Shown: positions 1 through 5,407 of the stretch, piece by piece
How the letters are laid out: each line of letters starts with the position of its first letter
How positions within the stretch are numbered: position 1 is the stretch's first letter
NCBI GenBank assembly: GCA_005883445.1
Contig: VAZL01000088.1
Coordinates: 1 to 7,413, forward strand
Length of the DNA stretch: 7,413 nucleotides
Origin: Alphaproteobacteria bacterium
GTDB lineage: Bacteria > Pseudomonadota > Alphaproteobacteria > Rhizobiales > Xanthobacteraceae
Direction: 5' to 3'
Program-made: the position numbers and the translations under genes
Notes under the pieces: generated by a model
Told to the model about the DNA's origin: nothing
Database searches by the model: none
The model's input: only the letters and a program-made list of their open reading frames with translations

Positions 1-106
1 TTCCTCCGATCGTTTCCATGGCGATTGGCGCGACGATAGACACCCGTTCCGGCCCGTTCAATGAGGCCTCTCGCCGCTCGCAAACGCCAACCCCGCCACT
101 GACCAC
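1..106. other. Left-edge segment, no supported gene
   Basis: This stretch lies downstream of the minus-strand membrane protein gene that ends at 107. I see no terminator-like hairpin with a U-tract. On the minus strand a GTG at 43-41 and an in-frame ATG at 19-17 open a frame reading VSIVAPIAMETIGG to the window edge. This could be the start of a gene continuing to the left, but it is too short and has no clear ribosome-binding site, so it is not called. Confidence 0.3.
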
Positions 107-556
107 TCATTCCCGCGTCGTCAGCACGGACAGGGTGACCGAGCACAATGCCGCGAAGGTCACGACCGCATTGGCGGCATGCGAATACTCCCACTCCCGG
201 CGCAATTGCTCCCAATTGTCCGGGATCATCATCCAATTGTTGGTCGCCTGATTGGCGGCGTAGGTCCAGATGAAGAAGACGACGAGCGTGAGGGCGATGA
301 AAAGAAACGCGAACAGCGCGAGAACGAACGGCGCGCCCCGACCGCGCAGCAACAGCGCCAGCGCCAGATTGGCGATCAGCGCGCCGATCAAGGCGACGCC
401 GAACAAGCTCCAGCCGCGGTAGATGTTCTGCACGATGAAATACTGCTCCGCCACCAGGTTGATCTTGTTGGGGAGCGCGAACAGATGCGCGCCGCTCGGT
501 ACCAACGCAAGCGCGGTGAGCGTGAGCGCAAGGAATTGAACGATCTTGAGGGGCAC
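107..556 (-). CDS. Four-helix integral membrane protein, DUF1772-like (tentative)
   Basis: I infer a 149-aa inner-membrane protein of unknown function. Hydrophobic segments lie at about residues 3-22, 48-70, 76-98 and 127-145, giving a compact four-helix protein. Between helices are polar conserved-looking stretches: AHLFALPNKI (about 23-32), YRGW (46-49) and NQATNNW followed by PDNWEQLRREWEYSHAANA (102-130). This layout, with an Asn/Trp-rich loop before the last helix, resembles small DUF1772/anthrone-oxygenase-like membrane proteins; I make that assignment from memory with moderate confidence. The frame is open up to an ATG at 622, but the first 22 residues of that longer form are Arg-rich and lack a ribosome-binding site. 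I prefer the GTG at 556, which places the first helix at the N-terminus as in a normal membrane protein. It is transcribed away from the DoxX pair, so the 557-786 gap is a divergent promoter region. Confidence 0.7.
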   Translation of the reverse strand: MPLKIVQFLALTLTALALVPSGAHLFALPNKINLVAEQYFIVQNIYRGWSLFGVALIGALIANLALALLLRGRGAPFVLALFAFLFIALTLVVFFIWTYAANQATNNWMMIPDNWEQLRREWEYSHAANAVVTFAALCSVTLSVLTTRE

Positions 557-730
557 GATCGGAACTCTGCCGAGCCGCCTTTGGCACGTCAATCCGGCTG
601 CACGGCGTTGCGCGCGTCCCATTTGCGCTGCAGCAGCCTACGGCGCGTCCCGCCGCAAGGCTCTTTGCACCGGCCGCCGTCACCGATAAGCTCAACCTCC
701 AGCGAGTCATCAAGAACCGCAGCTTTCGCC

Positions 731-745
731 CACCGGTATCCGGTG
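731..745. promoter_or_regulatory. Perfect dyad upstream of first DoxX gene
   Basis: CACCGG-TAT-CCGGTG is a perfect 6-bp inverted repeat with a 3-bp spacer. It lies about 41 bp before the preferred ATG at 787, in the divergent gap shared with the minus-strand membrane protein. Position and symmetry fit an operator for a dimeric regulator. No regulator gene is nearby, and a GC-rich 6-bp dyad can arise by chance. Confidence 0.3.
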
Positions 746-772
746 AAGGCGCAAGCGAGGGAAAGCACCATC

Positions 773-779
773 GAGGGGG
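773..779 (+). promoter_or_regulatory. Ribosome-binding site choosing ATG 787
   Basis: GAGGGGG at 773-779 sits 7 bases before the ATG at 787 but only 4 bases before the in-frame GTG at 784. The spacing favours ATG 787 as the start of the first DoxX gene. Confidence 0.6.
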
Positions 780-786
780 CACGGTG

Positions 787-1248
787 ATGACCGAAGCAAC
801 ATCGCATCACTACATTCCCGCGCTCGGCAACATTTACAGCGCGGTCGACGAATATGCCGAACCGATCTTGCGCATCGCGCTCGGCGCGATCCTCATTCCG
901 CACGGCATGCAGAAGCTGTTCGGCGCATTCGGCGGCATGGGGTTTGCCGGCAACGCCGCGCTGTTCGATCGGATCGGCTTCACGCCCGGCATATTCTGGG
1001 GCACGCTGGTCGGCTGCACCGAATTGATCGGCGGTACCCTGCTGGTGCTGGGACTGTTCACGCGCTTCGCGGCGGCGGCAGTCGTCATCTTCATGATCAT
1101 GGGAGTGAAATTCACCTCGGCGAAGGGCTTTTTCTGGACGCAAGGCGGCTCGGAATACGCGCTGCTGATCGGCTTCTGCGCGCTGTTCTTCCTGATCCGC
1201 GGCGGCGGCACTTGGTCGCTCGACCGCGCGATCGGGCGGGAACTCTGA
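787..1248 (+). CDS. DoxX family membrane protein (first of a tandem pair)
   Basis: This is a 153-aa inner-membrane protein of the DoxX family. Four hydrophobic helices are visible at about residues 25-45, 68-90, 93-110 and 122-138. Family hallmarks are HGMQKLFG (39-46) at the end of helix 1, the ELIGG..LVLGLFTR stretch (79-93) linking helices 2 and 3, and the C-terminal GGGTWSLDR (139-147), which matches the usual GxGxxSLD ending. The length is normal for the family. DoxX proteins are often linked to redox or thiol-stress physiology, but their biochemical activity is mostly undefined, so no specific reaction is claimed. The start is set by the ribosome-binding site at 773-779. A second, divergent DoxX gene follows 96 bp downstream on the same strand, so the two may be co-transcribed. 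Confidence 0.92.
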   Translation: MTEATSHHYIPALGNIYSAVDEYAEPILRIALGAILIPHGMQKLFGAFGGMGFAGNAALFDRIGFTPGIFWGTLVGCTELIGGTLLVLGLFTRFAAAAVVIFMIMGVKFTSAKGFFWTQGGSEYALLIGFCALFFLIRGGGTWSLDRAIGREL

Positions 1249-1256
1249 TCGAGCGC

Positions 1257-1290
1257 GCCGAAGCGAGCGCCATTCGTCTCGCGCTTCGGC
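1257..1290 (+). terminator. GC-rich hairpin between the DoxX genes
   Basis: GCCGAAGCG (1257-1265) and CGCTTCGGC (1282-1290) form a perfect 9-bp stem with a 16-base loop, starting 9 bases after the first DoxX stop codon. Only a short TT follows, with no U-tract, so strong intrinsic termination is unlikely. It could attenuate read-through or protect the upstream message from 3' decay. Confidence 0.4.
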
Positions 1291-1344
1291 TTCACCGTCG
1301 CGAGCTATCGGTATCAGTCATATCGGCAAGGCTAGGAGGGAACC

Positions 1345-1815
1345 ATGTCCAACCACGCAAGCGAGTCGTCACTTCCCGTTCTGTCCCACGCGGATGGCTT
1401 TGCGGCCAGCGCCAGCGACGCTTTATTGCTGGTCGGCCGCGTGCTGCTGGGCTGGCTCTTCCTCACGAGCGCGTGGGGCAAGTTCATGAACATGGGCGGC
1501 TATGTCGGCTATCTCACAAATCTGAAAGTGCCCAACCCCGGGTTCTTCTCCTGGATCGGCGCTCCGGTCGAATTCTTGATCGGCCTCACTCTGATTCTAG
1601 GTTTTGCCACCCGCTATGCCGCCCTGGTGTGTCTCCTCTTCCTCATCGTCGCCACCGCGCTCGCCCACCGCTATTGGGAATATCCGGCCGCCCAGGTGAT
1701 GGCCCAGTACAACAACTTCCTCAAAAATCTTGCGCTCTTCGGCGGCACCTTGGTGTTGTTCGTGACCGGTGCGGGCCGCTTCAGTGTCGATCGAATGCTG
1801 TCGAAGAAGGACTGA
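1345..1815 (+). CDS. DoxX family membrane protein (second of a tandem pair)
   Basis: This 156-aa inner-membrane protein also belongs to the DoxX family but is clearly diverged from its upstream neighbour. It has a polar N-terminus of about 23 residues and helices at about 24-43, 69-87, 90-107 and 126-141. Recognisable features are SAWGKF (42-47) in place of the QKLFG motif, IGAPVEFLIGLTLILGFATRY (71-91), HRYW (108-111), FLKNLALFGG (125-134) and the terminal TGAGRFSVDR (141-150). ATG 1345 is preceded by AGGAGGG at 1334-1340, an excellent ribosome-binding site at 4-base spacing. Its differences from the first gene suggest an old paralogue or separate recruitment rather than a recent duplication. 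Its 3' end faces the methyltransferase gene with only 18 bp between the two stop codons. Confidence 0.93.
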   Translation: MSNHASESSLPVLSHADGFAASASDALLLVGRVLLGWLFLTSAWGKFMNMGGYVGYLTNLKVPNPGFFSWIGAPVEFLIGLTLILGFATRYAALVCLLFLIVATALAHRYWEYPAAQVMAQYNNFLKNLALFGGTLVLFVTGAGRFSVDRMLSKKD

Positions 1816-1833
1816 ACCGTGGCGGGCTGAGCC

Positions 1834-3000
1834 TCAGGTCCACAATTCTCTGGTGGCAAGCCGCGCGCCCTCCGCCAGCGCTTCGAGCTTCGCCCACATG
1901 ATCGAGGGGTGGACCCGCCGGTAGAACGGTCCTTGCGCGAAGCCGCAATCCGTTCCCGCCAGCACGTTCTCGCGTCCGAGGAGCCGCGCGTAGCGGATGA
2001 TGCGCTCGGCGACGAGCTCGGGATGTTCCACCACGTTGGTGGCGTGGCTGATGACGCCCGGGATGAGCACCTTGCCCGCGGGCAGCTTCACATCCTTCCA
2101 CACCTTCCATTCGTGCTCGTGACGCGGATTGGCGCCCTCGATCACGTAGGCGCCGACATTCACCTTGAGGATGAGGTCGACGATGTCCTCGAGTGGCACG
2201 TCCGTGGTATGCGGTCCCGGCCAGCTTCCCCAGCAGACGTGATAACGCATGCGATCGGGCGGCAGTCCCTCGATCGCGTGGTTGAGCACCTCCATGTGCG
2301 CGGCGACCCATTCGCGGTAGTCGGCAAAGCTTGCCGGCGGCACCATGCGATCGTAGCTCACGGCGGCGCGCGCGTCGTCGAGCTGCAGCACGAAACCGGC
2401 ATCGACGATCATCTTATATTCCGTGCGCATCGCCGCGCCGATGGCGAGGAGGCACTCCTTGTCGTTGGCGTAATATTCGTTCTTGCGGTCCGGGATGACG
2501 CTCGCGGGCGCGGCGACCGGCAGGAACGCCTCTTCGACCTTCACGCCTTGGAGCGCAGCCTTGAAATTGTGGATGTCGCGCTCGAGCTCCGCCTGCCCGG
2601 TATAGGCGATGGGTCCGACGCAGACCGAGTCCGTCCTTGTTGCCACCTCCTCGCGCGCGTCGAGCTCGGCGTAGAACTCGGCGAAGCGTTCTCGATCGGC
2701 GCCACGCTGAAATGGATTGGCGCCTGACTTGATCGGACGGCGCTCGAAGCCGCTCAAGCGTTCGAGCGCGTATTGCGACCAGCTGATCGATTTCCCGAAT
2801 TCGCCGTCGCTGATCACGTCGATGCCGGCCTCGGCTTGCCGGCGGACGATGGCGCCGACCGACTGGGTCAGGCACGTCTCATAGGCTTTCGCGGCGACCG
2901 CTTCGCCGGCCTGCTTCGCGCGCAGGAACGCCTGCAGCGGCTCGGGCCGGATCAGGCTGCCCACATGGGTGGTGAGAATTCGATCGCTGCTGCGTTTCAT
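1834..3000 (-). CDS. Cobalamin-independent methionine synthase (MetE C-terminal) family protein
   Basis: This 388-aa cytosolic protein has only the catalytic (C-terminal) half of classical MetE; a full MetE is about twice as long. The family uses a zinc-bound thiolate to accept a methyl group from a folate or other donor. Visible hallmarks are THVGSLIRP (11-19), DGEFGK (65-70), QLDD (206-209), HVC with candidate zinc ligands H254 and C256, VIEGANPR with E288, and AGTDCGF with C352. The H-x-C, Glu and Cys spacing is what the zinc site requires, so the enzyme looks active. The frame extends upstream to an ATG at 3126, but those 42 residues are not family-like and run into the divergent gene. 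ATG 3000 puts the conserved THVGS stretch at the normal N-terminal place. True methionine synthesis is not assured: related proteins act on other thiols, such as the epoxyalkane:coenzyme M transferases. It diverges from an ABC importer, possibly sharing regulation. Confidence 0.9.
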   Translation of the reverse strand: MKRSSDRILTTHVGSLIRPEPLQAFLRAKQAGEAVAAKAYETCLTQSVGAIVRRQAEAGIDVISDGEFGKSISWSQYALERLSGFERRPIKSGANPFQRGADRERFAEFYAELDAREEVATRTDSVCVGPIAYTGQAELERDIHNFKAALQGVKVEEAFLPVAAPASVIPDRKNEYYANDKECLLAIGAAMRTEYKMIVDAGFVLQLDDARAAVSYDRMVPPASFADYREWVAAHMEVLNHAIEGLPPDRMRYHVCWGSWPGPHTTDVPLEDIVDLILKVNVGAYVIEGANPRHEHEWKVWKDVKLPAGKVLIPGVISHATNVVEHPELVAERIIRYARLLGRENVLAGTDCGFAQGPFYRRVHPSIMWAKLEALAEGARLATRELWT

Positions 3001-3128
3001 TGTGTCGGCTCGACGTTCGACATGGCGTCGGGCTTCTAGCAGAGGTCGATGGCCGCGGCCAATCGGCGCGAAATAATCGGTTGTGAACGAGGGCTTCGCT
3101 CGGCAAATTGAAGCTCCCAGGACCATCC
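3001..3128. promoter_or_regulatory. Divergent promoter region, methyltransferase / ABC importer
   Basis: This 128-bp gap separates the start codons of two oppositely transcribed units, so it should carry both promoters. It contains a perfect 10-bp palindrome GGCCGCGGCC (3051-3060) and a short dyad TCGA-CGT-TCGA (3010-3020). I could not identify convincing -35/-10 boxes. No regulator gene lies in the window. Confidence 0.4.
3119..3122 (+). promoter_or_regulatory. Ribosome-binding site choosing ATG 3129
   Basis: AGGA lies 6 bases before ATG 3129. An upstream in-frame TTG at 3108 has only a GAGGG about 14 bases away. The family alignment also begins well inside the protein, so ATG 3129 is the better start for the ATPase. 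Confidence 0.5.
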
Positions 3129-3956
3129 ATGACCCGCCCGCTCGCCAGGCTCGAAGCCGCCGAACCGCTGCCGACGCGGCCGGCCATCCGCATCCGCGAT
3201 CTGCGCAAGGTGTTCGGGCAGCTCGTTGCGATCGATGGCGTCTCGCTCGACATCGCTCCGGGCGAGTTCTTTATGATTGTCGGCCCGAGCGGATGCGGCA
3301 AGACCACGCTGTTGCGCATCCTTGCCGGCCTCGACTCCGTTACCTCCGGCGCCATCGAGATCGAGACGCCACATTCGCAGCGGCCGGTGAATTCGATGAT
3401 CTTCCAGGGCGACTCCATCTTCCCCTGGATGACGGTGTGGGACAACGCCGCCTACGGCCTCAAGATGCGGCGCGTGCCGTCCGCCACCGTCAAGGAGGTG
3501 GTCGGCCACTATCTCGCGCGCACCGGTCTCACCCGTTTCGCCAAGTATTATCCACACCAACTTTCCGGCGGCATGCGTCAGCGCGTGTCGATCGCGCGCG
3601 CGTTCGCCAATGATCCCGAAATTCTGCTGATGGACGAGCCGTTCTCGGCGCTCGACGCGCAGAACAAGCTGCTGTTGCAGGAAGAGTTGCTGCACATCTG
3701 GGAGGAGCACAAGAAGACCGTGGTGTTCATCACCCATTCGGTGGACGAGGCGGTGTTTCTGGGGGATCGCATCATGGTCATGACGGCGCAGCCGGGGAAG
3801 GTGAAGACGTTCGTGCCCGTGCCGCTCGCGCGGCCGCGCAACATCATGGAGCTGCAGAAGATGCCGCAATTCGGCGAGCTGATTGCGCACATCTGGTCGA
3901 GCCTGCGCGAGGAGGTGCACCGTGCGCGCCAGCAGGAGGAGGAGATCAAATCATGA
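3129..3956 (+). CDS. ABC transporter ATP-binding protein, NitT/TauT family
   Basis: This 275-aa cytosolic ATPase belongs to a nitrate/sulfonate/taurine-type (SsuB/TauB/NrtD-like) importer. All nucleotide-binding elements are present in order: Walker A GPSGCGKT (52-59), Q-loop IFQGDSIFPWMTV (91-103, Q93), signature LSGGM (145-149), Walker B ILLMDE (165-170), D-loop SALD (173-176) and switch histidine ITHSVDEA (201-208, H203). The FPWMTVWDN stretch after the Q-loop is characteristic of the NitT/TauT ATPases. The C-terminal tail (about 240-275) is charged and may form a helix. It overlaps the permease gene by 4 bases (ATGA), a sign of translational coupling. Members of this family import taurine, alkanesulfonates, nitrate, cyanate, thiamine precursors, aromatic acids and others, and the ATPase alone does not reveal the substrate. 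No substrate-binding protein gene is adjacent. Confidence 0.95.
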   Translation: MTRPLARLEAAEPLPTRPAIRIRDLRKVFGQLVAIDGVSLDIAPGEFFMIVGPSGCGKTTLLRILAGLDSVTSGAIEIETPHSQRPVNSMIFQGDSIFPWMTVWDNAAYGLKMRRVPSATVKEVVGHYLARTGLTRFAKYYPHQLSGGMRQRVSIARAFANDPEILLMDEPFSALDAQNKLLLQEELLHIWEEHKKTVVFITHSVDEAVFLGDRIMVMTAQPGKVKTFVPVPLARPRNIMELQKMPQFGELIAHIWSSLREEVHRARQQEEEIKS

Positions 3957-4762
3957 GCGTGCAAACGATTTCGACCGGGTCGCAGGCCGCCTCGAAAATG
4001 TCCGCGCGCACGCGCGATCGGCTGTTGAACATCATCTCGCCGCTTGCCCTTCTCGTTTTGTGGGAGCTTTGTGCCCGCTTCGGCTTCATCGACACCAGGT
4101 TTTTTCCGGCTCCCTCGAGCGTCGTCTCGACGATGATCGAGATGTTGCGCACGGGCGAGCTCGTCACCCACACCGCCGTGAGCATGCAACGCCTGTTCTA
4201 TGGCGCGATCCTCGGCGGCGTGCCGGCGCTCGTCCTTGGCATCGTCATGGGGCTCAACCGGCCGATCCGCGCGCTGTTCGACCCGCTGATCGCGGCGACT
4301 TATCCGGTGCCCAAGAGCGCGATCCTGCCGCTGGCGCTGTTGATCTTCGGCCTAGGGGAGGCCTCGAAAATCTTCATGGTGGCGGTCGGGGTGTTCTTCC
4401 CGGTGGTCATCAATGCGACGACGGGCGTGCTCGAAATCAACAAGATCTATCTCGATGTCGGACGCAACTACAAAGCCAACCGCTGGAACACGTTCTGGAC
4501 CATCGCGCTCCCCGGCGCGCTGCCGGTGATCATGACCGGCTTCAAGCTCGGGATCGGCGTCGGGCTCGTGCTGATCGCGGTGGCTGAAATGGTGGGCGCA
4601 AAGAGCGGGCTCGGCTATCTGATCTGGAGCGCGTGGAGCACGTTCGCGGTCGAACAGATGTATGTCGGCCTGTTCGTGATCGCGATCATCGGCTTTCTGA
4701 TTACGCTCATCCTCAACGAGCTCGAGCGCGTCATCATCCCGTGGAAGGCGGATGCTACCTAG
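3953..4762 (+). CDS. ABC transporter permease, NitT/TauT (SsuC/TauC-like) family
   Basis: This 269-aa inner-membrane permease is the partner of the overlapping ATPase. It has a short cytoplasmic N-terminus, then hydrophobic helices at about 26-44, 84-105, 125-142, 144-163, 195-218 and 238-260. The ATPase-docking (EAA-type) loop is visible at about 167-200, containing YLDVGRNYKANRWNTFWTIALP followed by GALP. Other family marks are the ALP-type segment YPVPKSAILPLALLIFGLGE (126-145) and GLGYLIWSAWSTF (228-241). The length is typical. ATG 3953 is fixed by the 4-base overlap with the preceding stop codon and by the family N-terminus. The operon appears to stop here: no gene follows on this strand for several hundred bases. 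A complete importer also needs a periplasmic binding protein, which must be encoded elsewhere. Confidence 0.95.
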   Translation: MSVQTISTGSQAASKMSARTRDRLLNIISPLALLVLWELCARFGFIDTRFFPAPSSVVSTMIEMLRTGELVTHTAVSMQRLFYGAILGGVPALVLGIVMGLNRPIRALFDPLIAATYPVPKSAILPLALLIFGLGEASKIFMVAVGVFFPVVINATTGVLEINKIYLDVGRNYKANRWNTFWTIALPGALPVIMTGFKLGIGVGLVLIAVAEMVGAKSGLGYLIWSAWSTFAVEQMYVGLFVIAIIGFLITLILNELERVIIPWKADAT

Positions 4763-5071
4763 CAATAACAATTAGTTAGAAGTTGTGGAACCAATAACGC
4801 TGCAAGCAGAGGCACCGCTTGTGGACGGACATTGAGCCGACATCGCCGAATGACCGAGTGAGCGTTACTATCAAACGGTCCTGGGCCGCGGCGGCTTTTG
4901 CCGACCCAATCCGTTTCCGGGCACGCCATACGGGACCGGCTACACCTGGTCAGGTCCGAAGCGCTAGAGCTGCGGCGGGTTCGCCGCCAGTGAGACACGC
5001 TCACCGCTTACGGCATCGGTGTGCAAGCAAAATGAGATAGCTTTGCGGAGATCACTATGCCAACCGTAAAT
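4763..5071. other. 309-bp gap without a supported gene
   Basis: This lies between the 3' ends of the permease (plus) and the exported repeat protein (minus), so it is a convergent 3' region. Short open frames exist on both strands but lack ribosome-binding sites and family resemblance. Structures seen are a perfect 12-base palindrome ACCTG-GT-CAGGT (4944-4955), a weak GGACC/GGTCC pair (4933-4937 and 4953-4957), and a GCGGCG-GGTT-CGCCGC hairpin (4972-4987). None is followed by a U-tract on either strand, so no intrinsic terminator is called. The first 40 bases are AT-rich relative to the surroundings. Confidence 0.5.
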
Positions 5072-5356
5072 CTAACAGGGATATTGTCCGAGGCAGGAAG
5101 GATATCCTCCGTAGGAGGAAGGATAGGGGGAAGGATATCCTCCGTAGGAGGAAGGATATCCTCCGTAGGCACGTCTGTAGGCTCGACGATAGACCCGGCG
5201 AACGTGCCGACGGGAGGGTCCATAATACTGTGCATTAGCGTGTGACACCGTTAGCAGTGGCACCGCAGGGCCCACTTGCGACCACTGAAGCGACAAGGGC
5301 ACCGCCGCCAATAACGCGGCACCACCGACGATCCCAATCATACTGAGCTTTTTCAT
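5072..5356 (-). CDS. Small exported Tyr/Gly/Arg-rich protein with YGGYPSS repeats
   Basis: This 94-aa protein is predicted to be exported; its function is not known. The N-terminus has MKK, a hydrophobic core (about 5-22), then a longer-than-usual linker ending in SHANA, giving a plausible signal peptidase site after residue 42. The mature part (about 52 aa) begins QYYGPSRR, continues with an Arg/Tyr stretch RRVYRRAYRRAY (53-64), and ends in repeats of YGGYPSS with two terminal cysteines (C88 and C94). Short signal-bearing proteins with RRxYRRAY segments are common in Bradyrhizobium-like genomes and remain uncharacterised (from memory). The start is ATG 5356, supported by GAAGGAAC at 5361-5368 on the minus strand. 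The frame is open further upstream, but those residues lack signal character. It diverges from the Spy/CpxP-like gene with about 51 bp between starts. An envelope or surface role is inferred only. Confidence 0.8.
   Translation of the reverse strand: MKKLSMIGIVGGAALLAAVPLSLQWSQVGPAVPLLTVSHANAQYYGPSRRHVRRVYRRAYRRAYGGYPSSYGGYPSPYPSSYGGYPSCLGQYPC
5100..5169. repeat. 21-bp in-frame tandem repeats with internal dyads
   Basis: The unit is GGATATCC followed by TCCGTAGGAGGAA. Complete identical copies lie at 5100-5120 and 5133-5153, a shortened 12-bp copy at 5121-5132, and a partial 16-base copy at 5154-5169. All lengths are multiples of three, or end within the codon pattern, so the minus-strand frame is kept and reads YGGYPSS, with a short PYPSS variant where the unit is shortened. 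Each full unit also holds the palindrome GGATATCC and the dyad CCTCC-GTA-GGAGG, so both DNA strands and the transcript could fold locally. Confidence 0.9.
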
Positions 5357-5360
5357 GATC

Positions 5361-5368
5361 GTTCCTTC
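5361..5368 (-). promoter_or_regulatory. Ribosome-binding site of the exported repeat protein
   Basis: Read on the minus strand this is GAAGGAAC, 4 bases before ATG 5356, with the AAGGA core about 6-7 bases away. It decides the start of the 94-aa protein over upstream in-frame ATGs at 5482 and 5452. Confidence 0.7.
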
Positions 5369-5407
5369 ACGATGATATCGCCGCCCATATTGAGGCACCG
5401 CGGCGGA

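Noticed and set aside
1212..1901. 229-aa plus-strand ORF across the second DoxX gene
   Set aside because: It overlaps the DoxX gene in another frame, is Arg-rich with no recognisable features, and has the composition of a high-GC shadow.
1909..2727. 272-aa plus-strand ORF opposite the methyltransferase
   Set aside because: Antisense shadow; the minus frame carries the conserved zinc-site motifs.
3001..3126. N-terminal extension of the methyltransferase to ATG 3126
   Set aside because: The extra 42 residues are not family-like and would overlap the divergent ATPase's translation signals; ATG 3000 fits the conserved N-terminus.
3036..3920. 294-aa minus-strand ORF opposite the ABC ATPase
   Set aside because: His/Arg-rich shadow frame antisense to a gene with all ABC motifs.
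4972..4987. GCGGCG-GGTT-CGCCGC hairpin as terminator
   Set aside because: No U-tract on either side, and it lies 85 bp or more from the nearest stop codon.
4759..5004. 81-aa minus-strand ORF in the 4763-5071 gap
   Set aside because: No ribosome-binding site and Arg/Ser-rich; it vaguely recalls decayed intergenic repeats of Bradyrhizobium-type genomes, but I could not support that.
5100..5169. Possible CRISPR array
   Set aside because: The units are contiguous with no unique spacers and are in frame with a coding sequence.
5057..5245. Plus-strand ORF encoding GRISSVG repeats (62 aa)
   Set aside because: It is the antisense of the 21-bp repeats. The minus-strand frame has a signal peptide, a good ribosome-binding site and family-like composition; the plus frame has none of these.
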